From positions 19,759 through 83,758 of the forward strand of contig NZ_JAPRAT010000015.1 of assembly GCF_026805325.1 (NCBI RefSeq): 64,000 nt of DNA, written 5' to 3'. This DNA comes from Natronobacillus azotifigens. Lineage in GTDB: Bacteria > Bacillota > Bacilli > Bacillales > Amphibacillaceae. The notes below the pieces were generated by a model that searched no databases, was not told where the DNA came from, and saw nothing but the letters and a program-made list of their open reading frames with translations. Shown here piece by piece: positions 1-9,600 of this stretch (position 1 is the first letter of the stretch; each line of letters opens with the position of its first letter). Position numbers and translations under genes: made by a program.

Positions 1-178
1 TTTTTGCTATCAAATAACCAATCAACAAACTAATTAGTACAACTAGAGCAAATCCAACAATAGCAAATATCGGCAAATCACCAGGTGTTGCCAGTGTAGC
101 TAAACTATAACCAAATACAATCGTATGTAGAACTATAATCACAATTACTCCGAGAAAAATACGTGACTTGAATTTCAT
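1..178 (-). CDS. Membrane protein N-terminus (partial; possible chemoreceptor)
   Basis: Only the first 59 codons are in the window; the gene runs off the left edge. The ATG at 178-176 is preceded by GGAG with an 8-nt gap. The visible part has a short basic N-terminus, a hydrophobic segment at about residues 8-26, a short loop containing TPGD, and a second hydrophobic segment at about 38-57. A two-helix hairpin with almost no extracellular domain, directly downstream of cheX-cheW-cheY, would fit a methyl-accepting receptor whose sensing part is cytoplasmic. That is inference from context; no HAMP or signalling domain is visible. A strong terminator lies only 33 bp upstream of the start, so expression would need read-through or a very close promoter. 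Confidence 0.6.
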   Translation of the reverse strand, partial: MKFKSRIFLGVIVIIVLHTIVFGYSLATLATPGDLPIFAIVGFALVVLISLLIGYLIAK

Positions 179-211
179 TTCATTTGCTCCTTTTCTCAAT
201 CTTTCTTATTT

Positions 212-251
212 AAAAACGCAAAAGAAGGTATTTATATTCTTTTGCGTTTTT
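212..251. terminator. Intrinsic terminator after cheY
   Basis: A perfect 15-bp stem (AAAAACGCAAAAGAA paired with TTCTTTTGCGTTTTT) with a 10-nt loop, A-rich on one side and T-rich on the other. It sits just past the cheY stop and before the start of the next minus-strand gene. Confidence 0.85.
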
Positions 252-253
252 TA

Positions 254-610
254 TTAAAAAATTTTGTCAACCGCTTGCTTAATCCGGTCTTGATCGAAAG
301 GTTTTACAATGAAATCTTTCGCTCCAGCCTGAATCGCTTCTAATACCATTTGTTGTTGCCCCATTGCAGAACACATCACAATCGTTGCATTAGGATCATT
401 TTTTTTGATTTCTTTTACTGCTTCTACACCATTCATTTCAGGCATTGTTATATCCATTGTCACCAATTCTGGTTTCAATTCATTGTACAACTCAATTGCT
501 ACTTGACCATTTTCTGCTTCCCCTACTACTTCATGCCCTAAAGATTCAAAGATATTTTTTAATTGCATGCGCATAAATGCTGCATCATCTGTTACTAAAA
601 CGCGAGCCAT
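254..610 (-). CDS. cheY: Chemotaxis response regulator CheY
   Basis: A single-domain receiver of 118 aa, the usual CheY size, with no output domain. The acidic pair D8-D9, phospho-acceptor D53 (in TMDITMPEMNG), S81 and K103 (in VKPF) are all in place. In Bacillus-type chemotaxis, CheA phosphorylates CheY and CheY-P binds the flagellar switch to promote smooth swimming. The stretch MCSAMGQQ and the ending FIVKPF strongly resemble B. subtilis CheY rather than other receivers. It is the third gene of a minus-strand set with a CheX-type phosphatase and CheW, 30 bp downstream of cheW, and has a good GGGGG ribosome site. A terminator follows immediately. Here cheY lies outside any visible flagellar operon. 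Confidence 0.93.
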   Translation of the reverse strand: MARVLVTDDAAFMRMQLKNIFESLGHEVVGEAENGQVAIELYNELKPELVTMDITMPEMNGVEAVKEIKKNDPNATIVMCSAMGQQQMVLEAIQAGAKDFIVKPFDQDRIKQAVDKIF

Positions 611-640
611 TCTTTTTCCCCCTACTACATTTCTTTTTAT

Positions 641-1102
641 TTATTTTTCTTCTACTACCTGCTTTACTTCATTAATTTCTTCATAATTTAGAACATAAGA
701 AAGATCTAATAAAAGCAAAAGCCGATCTTCTAACTTTGCCACACCATTTAAGAAGTTTGCATTTACTCCTTTTATTGTTGTTGGTGCAGGCTCAATGATT
801 TCTGAATCAATGTCAATAACATCTGAAGCTGCGTCAACAATAAATCCTACTTGAAGGTCGTCTACTAATGATACAAGCATTCTAGATTGTTCCGTTTTTT
901 CTGCTTGTGGCAAGTGCATCCGTGTTTTCAGGTCAATCACAGGGATGACTTCACCACGTAATTTGGTAATACCTTCAATGAAATCAGAAACATGTGGAAG
1001 GGAAACAACTTCTTGCAACCTCTCAATCGAAATAATTTGTTTAATACTAGCACCATATTCTTGTTGATTCAATCGGAAGATAATATACTTATCAGTACTC
1101 AT
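641..1102 (-). CDS. cheW: Chemotaxis coupling protein CheW
   Basis: A 153-aa CheW-domain protein that links receptors to the CheA kinase at the cytoplasmic face of receptor arrays. The family core is visible: the FRLNQQEYG start, the GITKLRGEVIPVIDL motif and a C-terminal beta-rich half ending LLLLLDLSYVL. The start is the ATG at 1102, with AGGAG 7 nt upstream; a TTG two codons earlier sits directly on the Shine-Dalgarno sequence and is unlikely. The C-terminus is a short charged tail. It lies between the CheX-like gene (154 bp gap upstream) and cheY. CheV can be excluded because no receiver domain is fused. Confidence in the family is high. Confidence 0.92.
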   Translation of the reverse strand: MSTDKYIIFRLNQQEYGASIKQIISIERLQEVVSLPHVSDFIEGITKLRGEVIPVIDLKTRMHLPQAEKTEQSRMLVSLVDDLQVGFIVDAASDVIDIDSEIIEPAPTTIKGVNANFLNGVAKLEDRLLLLLDLSYVLNYEEINEVKQVVEEK

Positions 1103-1256
1103 ATGCAATCTCCTTTTTACTAAAATAGTTATCCATCTTTTCTTTCTTTATCATACCATGTTTCTACTATAATCGACATAGACTAAAAGAGTCTGTCTGA
1201 AAAAACATCAATAACTACAAATTTACTTTTTTCTAAATAGTTCGATCGAATTTGAC

Positions 1257-1724
1257 TTATTGATTTAAAAGTAAATGTACTTCTAACAATTTAGTTTCAC
1301 CATAGTTAATTTTCACTAATAATGCACGTTTAAATCCAGATAATTTCGCATTTCCTTTAAGTACAGTTGGATGTGTGATGTCTGTTTGTATTTCTATTTC
1401 TGCTAAATATGTAGACAAGCTACCTGCGATCATATTACCTAATTCTCCTGCAAACGAATCTAACATTTCTTCTGATAAAGGCATTCCAAACATTGCTTCT
1501 CCAATTTCATTGAAAAACTTCTCATCAGATTGTAATACAAGTTCCCCTTTTAAGTCTCCAGTGAAGCCAATCATTACCCCAAAGTTGATTGTCAGTGGTG
1601 GAGCAATAAGTTCCGGTGAACCAAATGCCGGTTCAAACGGTATAATTTTTTTTACCGTTTGCATTGTACCATTGTAGACCCCTTTAATTATTTCATTGAT
1701 GTTGTTTTTATCTACTGCTGTCAA
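1257..1724 (-). CDS. cheX: CheX-type CheY-P phosphatase
   Basis: A 155-aa protein of the CheC/CheX/FliY superfamily, which removes phosphate from CheY-P. One copy of the catalytic helix motif is visible (E94-L-G-N97 within FAGELGNMIAGS). A CheC protein normally carries two such motifs, so the single copy and the CheX-like beta-alpha layout favour CheX. The start is taken as TTG at 1724, because GGGAGGAG lies 7 nt upstream; the longer frame starting with GTG at 1751 would place this Shine-Dalgarno sequence inside the gene. It is first in the cheX-cheW-cheY set. A dedicated phosphatase next to its CheY is a common arrangement outside B. subtilis. Confidence 0.82.
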   Translation of the reverse strand: MTAVDKNNINEIIKGVYNGTMQTVKKIIPFEPAFGSPELIAPPLTINFGVMIGFTGDLKGELVLQSDEKFFNEIGEAMFGMPLSEEMLDSFAGELGNMIAGSLSTYLAEIEIQTDITHPTVLKGNAKLSGFKRALLVKINYGETKLLEVHLLLNQ

Positions 1725-1827
1725 ATTAATTCTCCTCCCAAATTCAAGCACTCGGATCTCGTTGTCACATTCTATGTGGAACTTAAACCCCTATAATATT
1801 TTTCTAGTTATGAATGTGCTACTTCTA

Positions 1828-1854
1828 TTTTCGACATCTTTCTACGAATAATTA
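1828..1854 (-). promoter_or_regulatory. Possible SigD-type promoter for the che set
   Basis: On the minus strand there is TAAT, a 15-nt spacer and GTCGAAAA. This resembles the motility sigma-factor consensus (TAAA-N15-GCCGATAT) with the exact spacing but three mismatches in the downstream box and one upstream. It lies 104 bp before the TTG start of cheX. Weak by sequence; offered because chemotaxis genes are usually SigD-dependent. Confidence 0.25.
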
Positions 1855-1978
1855 AGCATTTTTGACTATTTTTTATAAAGAATAATTTAACTATTTATGA
1901 AATCTAATTACTATAGCCTTACTTATTCACCTTGATAAACTACTAAACTGACAGACTCATATCCACATAAGTTAAGAA

Positions 1979-2030
1979 TAGAAGAAAAAAATGCACAGGA
2001 TCACATGTGATCTGTACATTTTCTCTTCTA
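1979..2030. terminator. Terminator downstream of yclQ
   Basis: An inverted repeat centred on the near-perfect palindrome AGGATCACATGTGATCT, extended by A-rich and T-rich arms (AGAAGAAAA/TTTTCTCTTCT). It can act on either strand. It separates the yclNOPQ operon from the che set. The remainder of 1725-2095 shows no gene. Confidence 0.75.
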
Positions 2031-2095
2031 TTCTATATGTGAAATTAAAACAAACGGTAGTTAATGAAACTACTATTTAAAAACCAATTTTTTTA

Positions 2096-3079
2096 TTATT
2101 GTAAAGCAGCAGCTATTTCATGAATCATCTCTGTTACAGAAACGATCCCACCACTTGAAAGATACCAATAATCCGGTGTTAAATACACAATCTGGTCTTC
2201 TTCTGCTGCAATTGTTTGATTAATTAAATCATTATCTAGCGTAGAAGAAGCGGTGTGTTCGCCACCTGTTACAGCATTTCGATCCATAACAAACAGATAA
2301 TGCGGATTCATTTCTGTTACATATTCAAAACTTATGCTTTGACCATGTGTAGCAGATTCAATCCCCTCATCAACTGGTGAAATACCAAACTCATCATGAA
2401 TAATCCCAAATCGTGAGCCTGGACCAAAAGCACTTAGTGACCCGTCATTCGTCAAAATAATTAAGCCAGGTTCATCCTCAGAAACAAGCGCTTGTAAACT
2501 AGCGACACTTTCTGTAATTTCACCTAATGCATCTTCAACCTCGGTTTGTTTAGTGAATATTTCTCCAAGTAGTGTTATATTCGCTTCAAATGATTCTATA
2601 TATCTAGCTGTGTCCACCCCCATAAATATAGTTGGTGCTAAGTTACTTAACTCTTCATAAGCTTCTTGCGTTCTTCCAGAAATAATGATCAAGTCAGGAT
2701 CAATATGCGCTAATGTTTCAAAATCAGGTTCAAATAATGTACCCGCATTTTCATATGCATCTGTATCGAATTGAGTTAAGTACTCAGGAATATTTCCTTT
2801 TGGTAAAGCGGCAACGTCAACACCCAAGTAATCTAATGTATCTAAAGTTCCAAAGTCAAATACAACCACTTTTTCTGGATTAACCGGTACAGTAGTTGTT
2901 CCTAATTCGTGCTCTACGACAACTTCTGTAGCTACCTCTTCGTCTTGATTGTTCTGAGCTTCTTGTTGATTCTCAGTGGCATCTTGTGTACCAGTCGTTT
3001 CCTCTGTATCGTCTGCTCCACAAGCAACTGTAAATATTGCTACAGCGAATAATAACAACAATAATATTAACTTCTTCAT
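2096..3079 (-). CDS. yclQ: Siderophore-binding lipoprotein YclQ
   Basis: The solute-binding component of an iron-siderophore ABC importer, anchored outside the membrane by a lipid. A signal peptide of about 19 residues ends in a lipobox with C20 (TVAC), followed by an acidic, Gln/Thr-rich linker to about residue 50. The mature part has the two-lobed FhuD/FepB-type fold, with long stretches close to B. subtilis YclQ: VVVFDFGTLDTLDYLG, DPDLIIISGR, FGPGSRFG and ATHGQS. YclQ binds petrobactin and related catecholate precursors in B. subtilis, and the same substrate is inferred here. It is the last gene of yclNOPQ, 156 bp after yclP, with a GGGGAA ribosome site. Confidence 0.9.
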   Translation of the reverse strand: MKKLILLLLLFAVAIFTVACGADDTEETTGTQDATENQQEAQNNQDEEVATEVVVEHELGTTTVPVNPEKVVVFDFGTLDTLDYLGVDVAALPKGNIPEYLTQFDTDAYENAGTLFEPDFETLAHIDPDLIIISGRTQEAYEELSNLAPTIFMGVDTARYIESFEANITLLGEIFTKQTEVEDALGEITESVASLQALVSEDEPGLIILTNDGSLSAFGPGSRFGIIHDEFGISPVDEGIESATHGQSISFEYVTEMNPHYLFVMDRNAVTGGEHTASSTLDNDLINQTIAAEEDQIVYLTPDYWYLSSGGIVSVTEMIHEIAAALQ

Positions 3080-3235
3080 CTATAGTTCCCCTTTGTAATA
3101 TATTTTTATTTAAATAGATAGTAATGCTCGTTTATCCTGTTTCCCCTTTACTACTTATTAATTGGGCCCAGTAGCATTAGAGGATTATTGATAAAGAAAC
3201 AGTTATTATCTTGTTTAAACCATTAGTCATTTGTT

Positions 3236-3994
3236 TCAAGAAAAATATAAACAAATACGGCATTGATCAATATCCTGTATTTGGATATCCATATCGTAAA
3301 CTTCTTTTAGGACACCATTATTAATGATTTCTTTTGTTGCTCCCTTTTTAACGATTTTTCCATCTTTTAGTGCAACAATAAAATCTGAATAGACAGAAGC
3401 AAAGTTGACGTCATGCAGTACAATCACAACAGTTTTCCCTAATTCATCAACCAACCTTCGTAACACCTTCATAATTTGAACAGAATGTTTCATATCGAGA
3501 TTATTCAATGGTTCATCTAATAAAATATAATCAGTATCTTGTGCGATAACCATCGCAATGTGAGCGCGTTGTTTTTGTCCCCCACTTAATTGATCGAGAA
3601 ACTTATTTGCCATATCTTTCAATTCCATGTATGCCAAGGCGCTATCAATCATCTTTTCATCTAATTCCGTTAAGCGTCCTTGAGAATAAGGAAAGCGACC
3701 GAAACTAACCAATTGACGTACAGTCAAGCGAACATTAATATGATTTGATTGTTTTAAAATGGAAAGTTTTTTTGCCAACTCTTTATTTTTCGTTTGGCTA
3801 ACCTCCTGATCATCAATGAGAACCTCACCATGATCTTTTGCAATTAAACGACTTATAATCGATAATAAAGTGCTCTTACCTGCTCCATTCGGGCCAATAA
3901 AAGATGTAATTTTACCTTTCGGAATATCCATAGAAACATGATCAACAACCATCGTTTCGCCATACTTTTTTGCTATTTCTTTGATCTTTACCAT
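3236..3994 (-). CDS. yclP: Siderophore ABC transporter ATPase YclP
   Basis: A cytoplasmic ATPase of 252 aa that powers siderophore uptake. Walker A is G34-PNGAGKST, the ABC signature LSGGQ is at 136-140, Walker B is YILLDEP at 156-162, and the switch histidine lies in VIVLHDVNFA. This is the FepC/FhuC subfamily. Its start overlaps the yclO stop by 7 nt, which implies translational coupling, and the order permease-permease-ATPase-binding protein is identical to B. subtilis yclNOPQ. Its C-terminus has the unusual tail QCRICLYFS with two cysteines. Confidence 0.92.
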   Translation of the reverse strand: MVKIKEIAKKYGETMVVDHVSMDIPKGKITSFIGPNGAGKSTLLSIISRLIAKDHGEVLIDDQEVSQTKNKELAKKLSILKQSNHINVRLTVRQLVSFGRFPYSQGRLTELDEKMIDSALAYMELKDMANKFLDQLSGGQKQRAHIAMVIAQDTDYILLDEPLNNLDMKHSVQIMKVLRRLVDELGKTVVIVLHDVNFASVYSDFIVALKDGKIVKKGATKEIINNGVLKEVYDMDIQIQDIDQCRICLYFS

Positions 3995-4935
3995 GTTCTA
4001 TTCTCCTTTAAAATTAAGTATAAAAAGTAAATACCACCAATTAAATTGATGATGACACTTAACGCCGTTTCAAATGTAAAAATGCGATCAACGACGAGTT
4101 GCCCGCCAACTAAGGCGATGACGCTGACAACGATCCCACCGGTTAACAATGTTGAATGTCGGTATGTTTTAAATAGCTCATACGCTACATTTGCAACCAA
4201 TATTCCTAAGAACATAATTGGACCTACTAATGCGGTTGAAACAGATATCAAAATGGCTACAATAACCATTAATCGTCTAACCAAGTACTCATAATCAACA
4301 CCTAAATTAATTGCGTGTTCTTTTCCTAACGACAGTACATCTAAGTATTTAAAAAACTTAGAAAAATATACCAATGTGATCACTAAGATCGTGACAGCCA
4401 AATATAAAATGTCTGTATTGACGTTATTAAAGCTGGCAAACATACGGTTTTGAACAATCATAAACTCATTTGGATCAATCAGTACTTGCATAAAAGAGGA
4501 TAAGCTTTGAAAAAACGTTCCGAATATAAGTCCAATTAATAGAAGAAAATAAACATTATGTCCTTTTCGAAACAAAATATGAAATAGCACCAAAGCAAAT
4601 CCAATCATCAATCCTACCGAAATAAAGAAATTTATATTTTGATCTGTTGCGGATAAGCTTGTTGATCCATAGAAGAAAATGATAAATGTTTGAATCAACA
4701 AATATAAAGAGTCTAATCCTATTAAACTAGGTGTTAAAATTCGATTATTCGTAATCGTTTGAAAAACAATCGTTGAAACTGCAATGACTGCCCCAGTAAT
4801 AACAATAGCTAAGATTCTTGTTGCTCTTCTCGGTAAAATGTAGCCCCAGTTTCCTGGAATGCCTACAAATAAATAAACGGAAATAAGGAGAATCGCAAAA
4901 ATAATCAATAGGCTAATAATTTTTCGATTATTCAT
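3988..4935 (-). CDS. yclO: Siderophore ABC permease YclO
   Basis: A 315-aa polytopic membrane protein of the FecCD family, one half of the heterodimeric membrane channel. Eight to ten hydrophobic helices are visible. Family-typical motifs include ATRILAIVITGAVIA near the N-terminus and GPIMFLGILVANVA in the last third. The ATG at 4935 is chosen because GGAG lies 8 nt upstream; the GTG two codons earlier is too close to it. It overlaps the yclN stop by 8 nt and the yclP start by 7 nt, so the four-gene operon is tightly coupled. Confidence 0.9.
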   Translation of the reverse strand: MNNRKIISLLIIFAILLISVYLFVGIPGNWGYILPRRATRILAIVITGAVIAVSTIVFQTITNNRILTPSLIGLDSLYLLIQTFIIFFYGSTSLSATDQNINFFISVGLMIGFALVLFHILFRKGHNVYFLLLIGLIFGTFFQSLSSFMQVLIDPNEFMIVQNRMFASFNNVNTDILYLAVTILVITLVYFSKFFKYLDVLSLGKEHAINLGVDYEYLVRRLMVIVAILISVSTALVGPIMFLGILVANVAYELFKTYRHSTLLTGGIVVSVIALVGGQLVVDRIFTFETALSVIINLIGGIYFLYLILKENRTW

Positions 4936-5878
4936 AAGCACCTCTCCTCATCACAAGGTAAAGGAAAAGAAAACTACCAATCACACCTACCATGACACCT
5001 ATCGCAATTTCATAAGGGAAAATAATGATTCTCCCTAAGATGTCACAAGCTAGCAAAAATATAGCGCCGAGCATTGCCGTATGTGGTAGACTGCTTTTCA
5101 AATGATCGCCTCGATAAATTGAAACAAGGTTTGGGACAATCAAACCGAGAAATGGTATCATACCAATGGTTAAAATTACAACTGAACTAATTAATGCCAC
5201 AATAATCAAACCAATATTGACAACAACTTTATAATTTAATCCTAGGTTTGTTGAAAAATCCTCTCCCATGCCAGCAATCGTAAAACGGTCTGCAAATATG
5301 TAAGCTAGAATAACGAGTGGTACACTAATATAAAGCAATTCATATCTTCCTTGAAGAATTAATGCAAAATTTCCTTGTAACCAAGAAGACATGTTTTGAA
5401 TTAAATCGTTTTGATAAGCGAAAAAGGTTGTAATTGAATTAATAATACTGCCAAACATCAAACCAACTAATGGAATGAAGATTGGATCTTTAAATTTTAC
5501 CTTGTCTAATATTTTCATAAAAACAAAGGTTCCTAACAAGGCGAAAACAAAAGCAACCAGCATCCTCTGTATTGGTGTTGCAGATGAAAACAGCATGAGA
5601 GCTACCAAGATTCCGAATCGAGCAGAATCCATTGTTCCAGCTGTGGTTGGCGATACAAACTTATTTCGGCTCAGTTGCTGCATAATAAGACCACTAATAC
5701 TCAATCCTACTCCAGCGATAATTATACTAATTAACCGAGGGATTCGACTGATCATAATGATTTGCAGTTGTCGCTCGGTTAAGTGAAATATCTCACTTGG
5801 TTCGAGAGGAACAACACCGATAAATAATGAAATAACAGATAGAACAAAGAGCATACCAATTAAGTATCTTATTTTCAT
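4928..5878 (-). CDS. yclN: Siderophore ABC permease YclN
   Basis: A 316-aa FecCD-family permease and the first gene of the iron-siderophore operon. Motifs: SRIPRLISIIIAGVGLSISG near residues 36-56 and GMIPFLGLIVPNLV in the last third, both typical of the subunit that contacts the ATPase. The start is ATG 5878, preceded by AAAGGA with a 7-nt gap. A longer frame would begin inside the Fur operator and has no ribosome site. The partner permease YclO overlaps it by 8 nt. A strong promoter and Fur box lie just upstream, so expression should rise on iron starvation. Confidence 0.9.
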   Translation of the reverse strand: MKIRYLIGMLFVLSVISLFIGVVPLEPSEIFHLTERQLQIIMISRIPRLISIIIAGVGLSISGLIMQQLSRNKFVSPTTAGTMDSARFGILVALMLFSSATPIQRMLVAFVFALLGTFVFMKILDKVKFKDPIFIPLVGLMFGSIINSITTFFAYQNDLIQNMSSWLQGNFALILQGRYELLYISVPLVILAYIFADRFTIAGMGEDFSTNLGLNYKVVVNIGLIIVALISSVVILTIGMIPFLGLIVPNLVSIYRGDHLKSSLPHTAMLGAIFLLACDILGRIIIFPYEIAIGVMVGVIGSFLFLYLVMRRGAYE

Positions 5879-5904
5879 AAAAAAATCCTTTAACATTAAA
5901 TTTA

Positions 5905-5925
5905 TGATAATGATATTCATTATCA
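5905..5925. promoter_or_regulatory. Fur box of yclNOPQ
   Basis: Contains GATAATGATATTCATTATC, a 19-bp inverted repeat with one central mismatch that matches the Fur consensus GATAATGATAATCATTATC at all but two positions. It lies 27 bp before the yclN start and just downstream of the predicted transcription start. Confidence 0.9.
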
Positions 5926-5939
5926 ATTAGATATTGATT

Positions 5940-5967
5940 ATTTTATCACTTGAAGAAAACTTGTCAA
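5940..5967 (-). promoter_or_regulatory. SigA promoter of yclNOPQ
   Basis: Minus strand: -35 TTGACA (5967-5962), 16-nt spacer, -10 TAAAAT (5945-5940). Transcription would start near 5933, immediately upstream of the Fur box, so bound Fur would block initiation or clearance. Confidence 0.75.
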
Positions 5968-6099
5968 TAGTTTTTTGTTTTTAGCAAAAAAAGTTTGTTA
6001 AGTTTGTTATTACCTGTGTTAGAATGTTATCATGATATAGCTTGATCTACTTATCAAGGATAGATCATTTCATGAATTTATAATAAGGAGTCGATAGGA

Positions 6100-6519
6100 A
6101 TGGATGCATATCAAGCATATATGAGAGAAGTCTCACAACCAATGCGAACAGAATTAACAGAAAAGGGATTTTTGGAGTTGACTACTGCTGAAGAAGTGGA
6201 AGCATTTATGTCTGAAGCAAAAGGCACAACAATTGTGCTAGTGAATTCTGTCTGTGGCTGTGCTGGTGGTTTAGCTCGTCCAGCTGTTATTCATGCATTA
6301 AATGAAGTAAAGCCTGATCATTTAGTAACTGTATTTGCAGGACAAGATAAAGAAGCAACGGAAAAAATGCGTGAATATTTTGTTGACATTGCGCCATCTT
6401 CGCCATCCATCGCTATTTTAGAAAATAACACTGTGAAACATTTTATTCCGAGAGAATCAATTGAAGGTGCCGATGTCGAAACTGTCGTAAATCATATCTT
6501 AACTGGTTTTCAAGTATAA
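6100..6519 (+). CDS. brxA: Bacilliredoxin BrxA/BrxB (YphP/YqiW family)
   Basis: A 139-aa thioredoxin-fold protein of the bacilliredoxin family, which removes bacillithiol from mixed disulfides on proteins after oxidative stress. The CGC active site is C52-G53-C54 within VNSVCGCAGG, followed by the conserved FAGQDKEAT and PPSSPS-type motif (APSSPS). The stretches MRTELTEKGF and KMREYF resemble YphP (BrxA) more than YqiW. It is transcribed divergently from the Fur-controlled siderophore operon and followed by a strong bidirectional terminator. A bacillithiol deacetylase gene (bshB2) lies elsewhere in the window, consistent with a bacillithiol-using cell. Confidence 0.88.
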   Translation: MDAYQAYMREVSQPMRTELTEKGFLELTTAEEVEAFMSEAKGTTIVLVNSVCGCAGGLARPAVIHALNEVKPDHLVTVFAGQDKEATEKMREYFVDIAPSSPSIAILENNTVKHFIPRESIEGADVETVVNHILTGFQV

Positions 6520-6587
6520 GCGGTAATATGTTTAATTGCTTATAGTATAAGAATCGTATTGTCGTTGCGGTTGAAGCATAATGTAAA

Positions 6588-6622
6588 AAGAAGGCTAAAC
6601 TTTTCAAGTGTTTAGCCTTCTT
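6588..6622. terminator. Bidirectional terminator brxA/addA
   Basis: A 13-bp perfect stem AAGAAGGCTAAAC/GTTTAGCCTTCTT with T-rich flanks on both strands, between two convergent genes. Confidence 0.9.
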
Positions 6623-6626
6623 TATT

Positions 6627-9600
6627 TTATTTTACGTTAATCAAAAGAGAATGATCAAAGAAATACAAATACTTCCCTTTGACAGGTTGTCGCCAAATTT
6701 CTTCGATAGCTTTTGCATATAGATTGAGCTGAACCTGATAGCGTTCGCGAAGCTTATGGATTTGTTCTTGATTGGCCGCAGCTGGAACGCGATCTGTTTT
6801 ATAATCAATTAGAATCCATCCATCCTCATAGGGCACTAATAAGTCAATTACCCCTTGAATAAAGACTTTTTCCTGCTCACTTGTTTCCCAATCAGGATAA
6901 ACCGTATTGGCGGGAACCGTTAAGCTAAACGGGACTTCTCGTTCCACATCTTCTACTTCAAGTAGATAACGTCCAACATCCGTTTGGAAAAATTGTTCAA
7001 TCGAATCATTATGAATATGATCTGCCTGTTCTTGGGTAAGAATTTCTCTCGTTACAAGACTTTGCACATACTCCTGTAATGCAGGTGTTTTCCATGCCTT
7101 AGTTAAAGGAAGATGCTGCATTACGGTATGCATGGCTGTTCCGATTTCAGCCGCACTTAATCTTTTTTCCTTTTGCATGAAGTTTGGCCGTTTTACGATC
7201 GGGGCATGAAAGGTCTGGACTAGTCGATCATCACTATAGGCATCCTTTTCAGCTAATTGCCTTTTTAATTCTGTGACCGTTTGTTTGGCGCGAGCATTGG
7301 CCGCTTGTTGATGAGCATAGGTGAAAGTTAAACGTTCGTTAACCAACCGATCGAAGTGCCCATCCGTCTCTTGAATCACTTGCCAATCTCTTATTTTCTC
7401 CCCAATATCTATTTTCATATCTTCGTCTGTTTGTTCAACATTTTGATACATTTGTGCATGTTCTAGTTTTATCGACCATTTGGATGGGTCGTCATGTATA
7501 TCAGTCAAAATTGTGGAAAGCTCTTCTGTTCGTAAAGAAACTCCAGATGAATGGCGTATGACACTCGCCCCGATCCAATCTAGATATGTATTCATATCTA
7601 GTCGGTATTGCGCTGGTAAAACCCAATCTTGATGATCAAGAATCTCTTGCCACTTTGCTTGTTTTTTCTCAAACGAAGATACTGTTCCAATCATGACCAA
7701 CTTTTCTTTCGCCCGTGTTAATGCTACGTATAACACACGCATTTCTTCAGCCCACATCTCTCTTTGCATTTGCTGTTTCAATGCATGATAAAATAAAGTT
7801 GGGTACATGATTCGATTATTCGGATCAACATATTTACTACCAAAACCTAAGTCTTTATGAAGTAGATAACGTTGACGTAAGTCTTGTTGATTAAATTGTT
7901 TATCCAATGCCCCTAGAATAACAATCGGAAATTCAAGACCTTTACTTTTATGAATCGTCATAATACGAACGACATCTTCTTGTTCTCCTAGTGCTCTCGC
8001 TGCACCTAGATCTTCTCCGCGCTCTTCCATTCGTTCAATCATACGCAGGAAACGAAATAACCCACGAAAAGATGTTTCTTCATAACCACGAGCACGATCA
8101 TATAAAGCTCGTAGATTAGCTTGTCGTTGTCTACCGCCTGGAATTCCTCCAACAAAATCATAATATCCTGTTTCACGATAGATTTGCCAAATAAGTTCTG
8201 CCAATCCTCCTTGACGAGCTTTTTTTCGCCAATTCTGTAATTGTCGTAAAAACTTACTCACCCTTGCCTGTTTTTTCTTGTCCGTTGTTTCTATTTCAAA
8301 CGTTTGTAATGCTTGATAGTAACTCGTTCGTTTATTCGTTAAGCGGATTTGCGCCAAATCTTCTTCATCTAACCCGACAATTGGTGAGCGCAATACACTT
8401 GCTAATGGAATATCCTGCTTTGGATTATCAATTACTTTAAGTAAACTGATCATGACTTTAATCTCAATGGCTTCTAGATATCCTGTGGCTAGCTCTGCAT
8501 AGACAGGAATACCTTGTTGTTTCAATTCCTCCATAATCGTTGGTGCCCACGTCATCGAACGGAGTAAAATAACAATGTCTCGATATTGTACAGGTCGATT
8601 CATCCCTGTTTCCTTATCCATGATTTGAGTAGCTTCTGCTTGGTCATTTCCAATCCAATATTTGATTCGTTTTGCATAGGCACGCGCTTCAATTTGTGCC
8701 TTGGCAAGATCTGCTTGTGTCTCTTCATTATCTGGTTCTTCATCTGTTTCTTCTGCTTGATCTGATCGATCAATAATCACTAATTCTGCTTCTGCATCTA
8801 GCTTTTTCACTTGATCATATGTCACATTTCCGTAAACCAATTCGGCAGCTTCATCATAGACAAGCTCTCCAACGGATTCATCCAATAGTTGTCGAAAAAT
8901 AAAATTGGTTGCTTGTAACACTTCTTTTCGACTGCGAAAATTCCGCGCCAAATCAATTCTATGGCCTAATATAGGATCCTTGTGAAATTTTTTGTATTTT
9001 TCAATAAAAAGAGAGGGCTCAGCATGTCTAAACCGATAAATACTCTGTTTTACATCCCCAACCATAAATAAATTACCTGGTTGATCTTTTGTCACCAAAG
9101 ATAGGATGGTTTCCTGAACTAAATTCGTATCTTGATATTCATCCATTAATACTTCTGCATACTTCTCTTTTAACGCTTCAGCAACGGGGGATGGCTTGAT
9201 GTTGTCTGCTGTAGCATCATCGGCTAGTAAAATGGCGAGTACATAATGCTCTAAATCAGCAAAATCAACTAATGCTTTTTCCTTCTTCAGTTGGCTATAC
9301 TTTTGCTTGAACTCCTTCACAATCAAAACAAGTTGTTTAATGGTAGGGTAAAGTGCATGAATATCAGAAAGATACGAAGATAATTCCCTAGCAAACCATT
9401 GTTCTGCAAGACTATTCCAACGTTTCTTCACTTTGTTGCGAATTGCTTTTACTTTTTCTTTTTTATTTTCATCACAGTCTATTTTTTTTCGAGACAAAGC
9501 CTTAAACTTCCCTGTTATTAATACATTCCGAAGCGAATCCCATCCAAAAGCAAGCTGTGCTTTTGCTTCTTGAAGCATCTCAAAATCACTATCCAATGCT

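Noticed and set aside
1167..1195. Terminator between the cheX-like gene and cheW
   Set aside because: AGACT-AAAAG-AGTCT is a 5-bp stem without a T-run, too weak to call.
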